Below, piece after piece: positions 62,101 through 64,000 of a stretch of 64,000 nt of DNA (position 1 is the first letter of the stretch; every line of letters begins with the position of its first letter). The notes below the pieces were generated by a model that was not told where the DNA came from, did no database searches, and saw only the letters and a program-made list of their open reading frames with translations. A program made the position numbers and the translations under genes. Origin of the DNA: Amphiduros pacificus (lineage: Eukaryota > Annelida > Polychaeta > Phyllodocida > Hesionidae); contig OX439010.1 of NCBI GenBank assembly GCA_949316495.1, positions 2,795,001 to 2,859,000 on the forward strand. Reading direction: 5' to 3'.

Positions 62101-63827
62101 TTTGGGAAAACCCCTAGCCCAGCATCATGGAGTCGGAGGGAGATTTTACAGATAGTGATTGTTCAACAAGTGTTTCTGACATAGTAGAGGTCCAAAGTTT
62201 ATGTGGATCATCTGAGGATGAAAGAAGTGGGTCTGAGCCACCTTCAGGTAGCTTTATTGAGCAGGGTAAAGTTCAGGGATGGCAATTTGACCCCCCACAA
62301 CAAACAAGACTCGTAGCCTGCAAACTGTGATTGAGAAGAGTCTGACAGTGGGGATGATCTTCAACAAATCAAAATAGTATATGTTATGATAGCAGATAGT
62401 ATGTTATGACACAACATATCACACTGTGCCAATTAACAATTATGAAAACAAAACATGAACCATGGCCATGCGATTTAACTTATCTTACTTTTCAGTCATT
62501 TGTATGGACCACAAAGTATATACTCAAAGTTTAAAATCTTGAAAAGACTTGCATATCACAAACATGTTCATATAAAATAATTATTGTTAAAAGAGGTTTT
62601 CAAATTAAGGACCATTTTCTTTAAATTTGACAATATTTTGGTAAATGTTTTCCTGGGGACAACACATTGAATCACTGAGGTATCTACATTCACCTCTCAT
62701 TTCAGCACCCTGACCTAGTATGCTAGTGTTTCTGACACTGCCACTTGATCATGACATCAGTAGTGGAGACTTGTCTAGAACTTCTTTCCTCTGTTTTGTG
62801 GATTGTGAAATGACCTCTGTTCAGCTAATCTAATCATCACTAGGTTTGTGATGTGGTCTAATAAGAATTACAGTTCATTTTAGCCTAGGGAACCTCTGGT
62901 AGTCATTGTTTCAGGCCCAACTGTTACCATATCCTGACTCAAGAACAAAATGTTCTCTTCATAGATAACCCTGGTTGTGTTTCAAACCTGCGTATTTTGT
63001 GTATTTCAAACTTTTGTTGCCACAATATTTGGGGAATTGAAAACATTGATCCCTTGTCAATTAATTTTGTCGCAAATATTTATAACACACAATTCCCCTG
63101 ACAATGAGAGCAGCTTATTTTGAGTACATGTTGAGGGGCCAGCTTCACCCACCATAGTGAGACCCAGTTTCCCGGGATAAGGAGTTACACCCGTGACGTA
63201 TAATCTCCGAAGTTTTATTACCCTCCCAAACCCGACCTTTCTTTCCAGGACAGCCTGCTGCCACAACAAAGATCCACTTTGTAAATAAACAGTTGGCCAG
63301 ATTAATGTAGGATGTGGGTGATATGATATCTTATTACCATATATTTCATTACATGTTAAAAAAAAAAAGGTTAGATTATTAGGAACTCCCCCTTTAATAC
63401 AGAGTAGACCATTAAGCTGTCGATTGGGTCAATTAATACAGAGTAGACCATTAAGCTGTTGATTGGGTCAATTAATACAGAGTAGACCATTAAGCTTGGT
63501 AGACAAGTACATCAACCTAATTGCTCCTGTACCCCTGTGAAATAAGCTTCCGTGTAGAACTTTTACATTGTGATTGGTGATTATAACGATATTAGTGGCA
63601 GTGATTTGTGAGGTGTACGTACTGCCATCTGTTGAGTTCTTGGTGTCCTTGCTCTGCCCCAGCAGCCGCACGATGTTTTCGTGGCTCAGCCTCGTCATCG
63701 TCTGAACCTCCTTCTCAAACTCGTCGGCATATTTCACGTACATTTCTGGTTTGAGCTCCTTGACCGCGATTACTTTCACCTTCCCTCTGTCCACCATCAT
63801 GCCCTTGTACACTTGACCGTAGTGACC
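56138..63827 (-). CDS. Protein tyrosine kinase, catalytic domain (3' part of gene, 4 exons)
   Basis: Exons 63827-63623, 60302-60169, 59631-59459 and 56429-56138 join in phase to about 267 residues ending at TAG; more exons must lie upstream of the window. Kinase signatures in order: GHYGQVYKG (Gly loop), VIAVKELKP (catalytic Lys), [46 protein letters not shown] (HRD), KISDFGLSR (DFG), [20 protein letters not shown] (activation-loop tyrosines and APE equivalent), [32 protein letters not shown] and [20 protein letters not shown] and the paired Tyr mark a tyrosine kinase. I cannot settle the subfamily; JAK- or Syk/Shark-like groups are possible. Intron 3 uses a GC donor (ATG|GCAAGT). WCGPE replaces the usual W-x-APE. 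Confidence 0.9.
56401..56815 (-). repeat. 70-bp repeat carrying the kinase last-exon acceptor (6 copies)
   Basis: Units at 56417, 56487, 56557, 56624, 56694 and 56764 (position of 'CTCCGGACCACACC'). Each contains, on the minus strand, 'ATTGTTGCTATTGAAG' acceptor plus 28 nt of exon (GTGTGGTCCGGAGGTGATG on). Only the 3'-most copy continues into the real exon. Confidence 0.92.
56820..57228. other. Kinase intron 3, AT-rich part
   Basis: Loose internal repetition of 'TCATTTAATCTAT' and 'AATATCATAATG' blocks. No gene. Confidence 0.5.
57229..59456 (-). repeat. ~27-31-bp purine-rich minisatellite in kinase intron 3 (>70 copies)
   Basis: Unit on the plus strand contains GAGAGACTAGGAGGGTGAGT followed by AGCTAGGAT or AGCGAGGAT. 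It runs to within 7 bp of the GC donor at 59458, so the first intron bases on the minus strand (GCAAGTC then CTCGCTACTCACCCTCC) already belong to the array. Variants (GCTAG, GCGAG, GCAAG, GGTAG) form recurring blocks. Confidence 0.95.
59640..60160. other. Kinase intron 2
   Basis: Ordinary intron between the exons at 60302-60169 and 59631-59459; no repeat or gene recognised. Confidence 0.5.
60379..61493 (+). repeat. 22-bp minisatellite in kinase intron 1 (~51 copies)
   Basis: Unit GTGTCACCTACATGCCACCAG plus C, with TAC/TGC and GCG/GCA/GTG variants. It lies about 75 bp upstream (in gene sense) of the acceptor at 60303. The absence of stops makes all three plus frames open for 370-414 codons. 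Confidence 0.95.
61876..63393 (+). mobile_element. TTAA-target DNA transposon, 1518 bp, 19-bp perfect TIRs
   Basis: The ends are AGGGGGAGTTCCTAATAAT and its exact inverse. TTAA stands on both sides (61872-61875 and 63394-63397), while the uninterrupted 39-bp units have a single TTAA, which proves the insertion and target duplication. TTAA targets are used by the piggyBac and Kolobok superfamilies; no transposase core is present, so it is non-autonomous. It lies in kinase intron 1. Confidence 0.92.
62127..62330 (+). CDS. Short acidic ORF inside the TTAA element (67 codons)
   Basis: It starts [18 protein letters not shown] and continues [17 protein letters not shown], then [11 protein letters not shown], ending ACKL. 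The Ser/Asp/Glu-rich start resembles the N-termini of many transposon-encoded proteins, so it may be the remaining 5' exon of the autonomous parent. Family not recognised. Confidence 0.3.
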   Translation: MESEGDFTDSDCSTSVSDIVEVQSLCGSSEDERSGSEPPSGSFIEQGKVQGWQFDPPQQTRLVACKL

Positions 63828-64000
63828 CTGGAAAAAAAAGTTAAAGTTATCACAATGAGCGTCCACTTTGCCTGTTATAAATGTAGGCCAGTCTGTTTGC
63901 GAGTTACAATCTTGTTTTTTTTAAAATGACTTTTTTAATGTTTTTCTGCACATCTGATTTTATTTGTGCAGTTCCAGCGTGTTGTTCTCATTGGGGCAGT
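63828..64000. other. Kinase intron at window edge
   Basis: Polypyrimidine/AG acceptor (TTTTTTTTCCAG on minus) at 63840-63828, then intron sequence to the end of the window. Confidence 0.6.

Larger units (their letters stand above)
61694..63500 (-). repeat. 39-bp tandem repeat, interrupted by a TTAA element
   Basis: Units contain 'ATTAAGCTGTCGATTGGGTC' and 'AATTAATACAGAGTAGACC': about 4.5 copies at 61694-61871 and about 2.5 at 63394-63500. The DNA transposon at 61876-63393 splits one unit at its TTAA. Confidence 0.95.

Overview
The window looks like nuclear DNA of an animal with interrupted genes, moderate introns, very abundant tRNA-derived SINEs and CR1/L2-group LINEs, and many minisatellites. 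I infer a marine invertebrate, most likely a mollusc or another lophotrochozoan. No organelle, bacterial or CRISPR signal was seen, and no intact tRNA or rRNA gene.

Four host loci can be read exon by exon. (1) Two tandem minus-strand paralogues of the xyloside xylosyltransferase XXYLT1 (6310-7604 and 9389-10996) have identical three-exon structures; a broken copy of exon 2 lies at 11213-11416. (2) A complete minus-strand NUDT12 gene (29478-35395; six coding exons, 455 codons) carries ankyrin repeats, a zinc ribbon, a Nudix box and a C-terminal SNL. (3) A complete plus-strand KRTCAP2 gene (39260-42070; five exons, 132 codons) encodes an oligosaccharyltransferase subunit. (4) The 3' half of a minus-strand tyrosine kinase (56138 to beyond 63827) has four catalytic exons, one of its introns being GC-AG.

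Region by region: 1-6.2 kb holds repeats and a decayed L2-like LINE. 6.3-11.4 kb is the XXYLT1 cluster with SINEs. 11.6-14.7 kb has a zinc-finger transposase-like remnant, a CR1 LINE and the last exon of an unidentified duplicated gene. 15.8-28.2 kb is a nest of retroelements: an old L2-like LINE is split by a nearly full-length LINE (PHD + SGNH + zinc-knuckle ORF1) and by a SINE with clear target-site duplications, and a nearby SINE is itself split by a 4.5-kb LINE whose ORF1 carries a KH domain and a CCCH finger. 29.3-35.4 kb is NUDT12. 36.3-38.8 kb is a second CR1 LINE. 39.2-42.8 kb is KRTCAP2, flanked by two copies of one dispersed repeat. 44-47.2 kb is a higher-order satellite with ten perfect nuclear-receptor DR1 motifs. 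48-55.6 kb is mostly minisatellites. 56.1-64 kb is the kinase, whose introns are largely minisatellite plus a 1.5-kb TTAA-flanked DNA transposon.

The most striking theme is that several minisatellites are built from exon boundaries of the genes that contain them: the NUDT12 exon 2 donor, exon 5 donor and stop codon, and an acceptor of the kinase gene. Each array multiplies a splice site or a C-terminal coding end.
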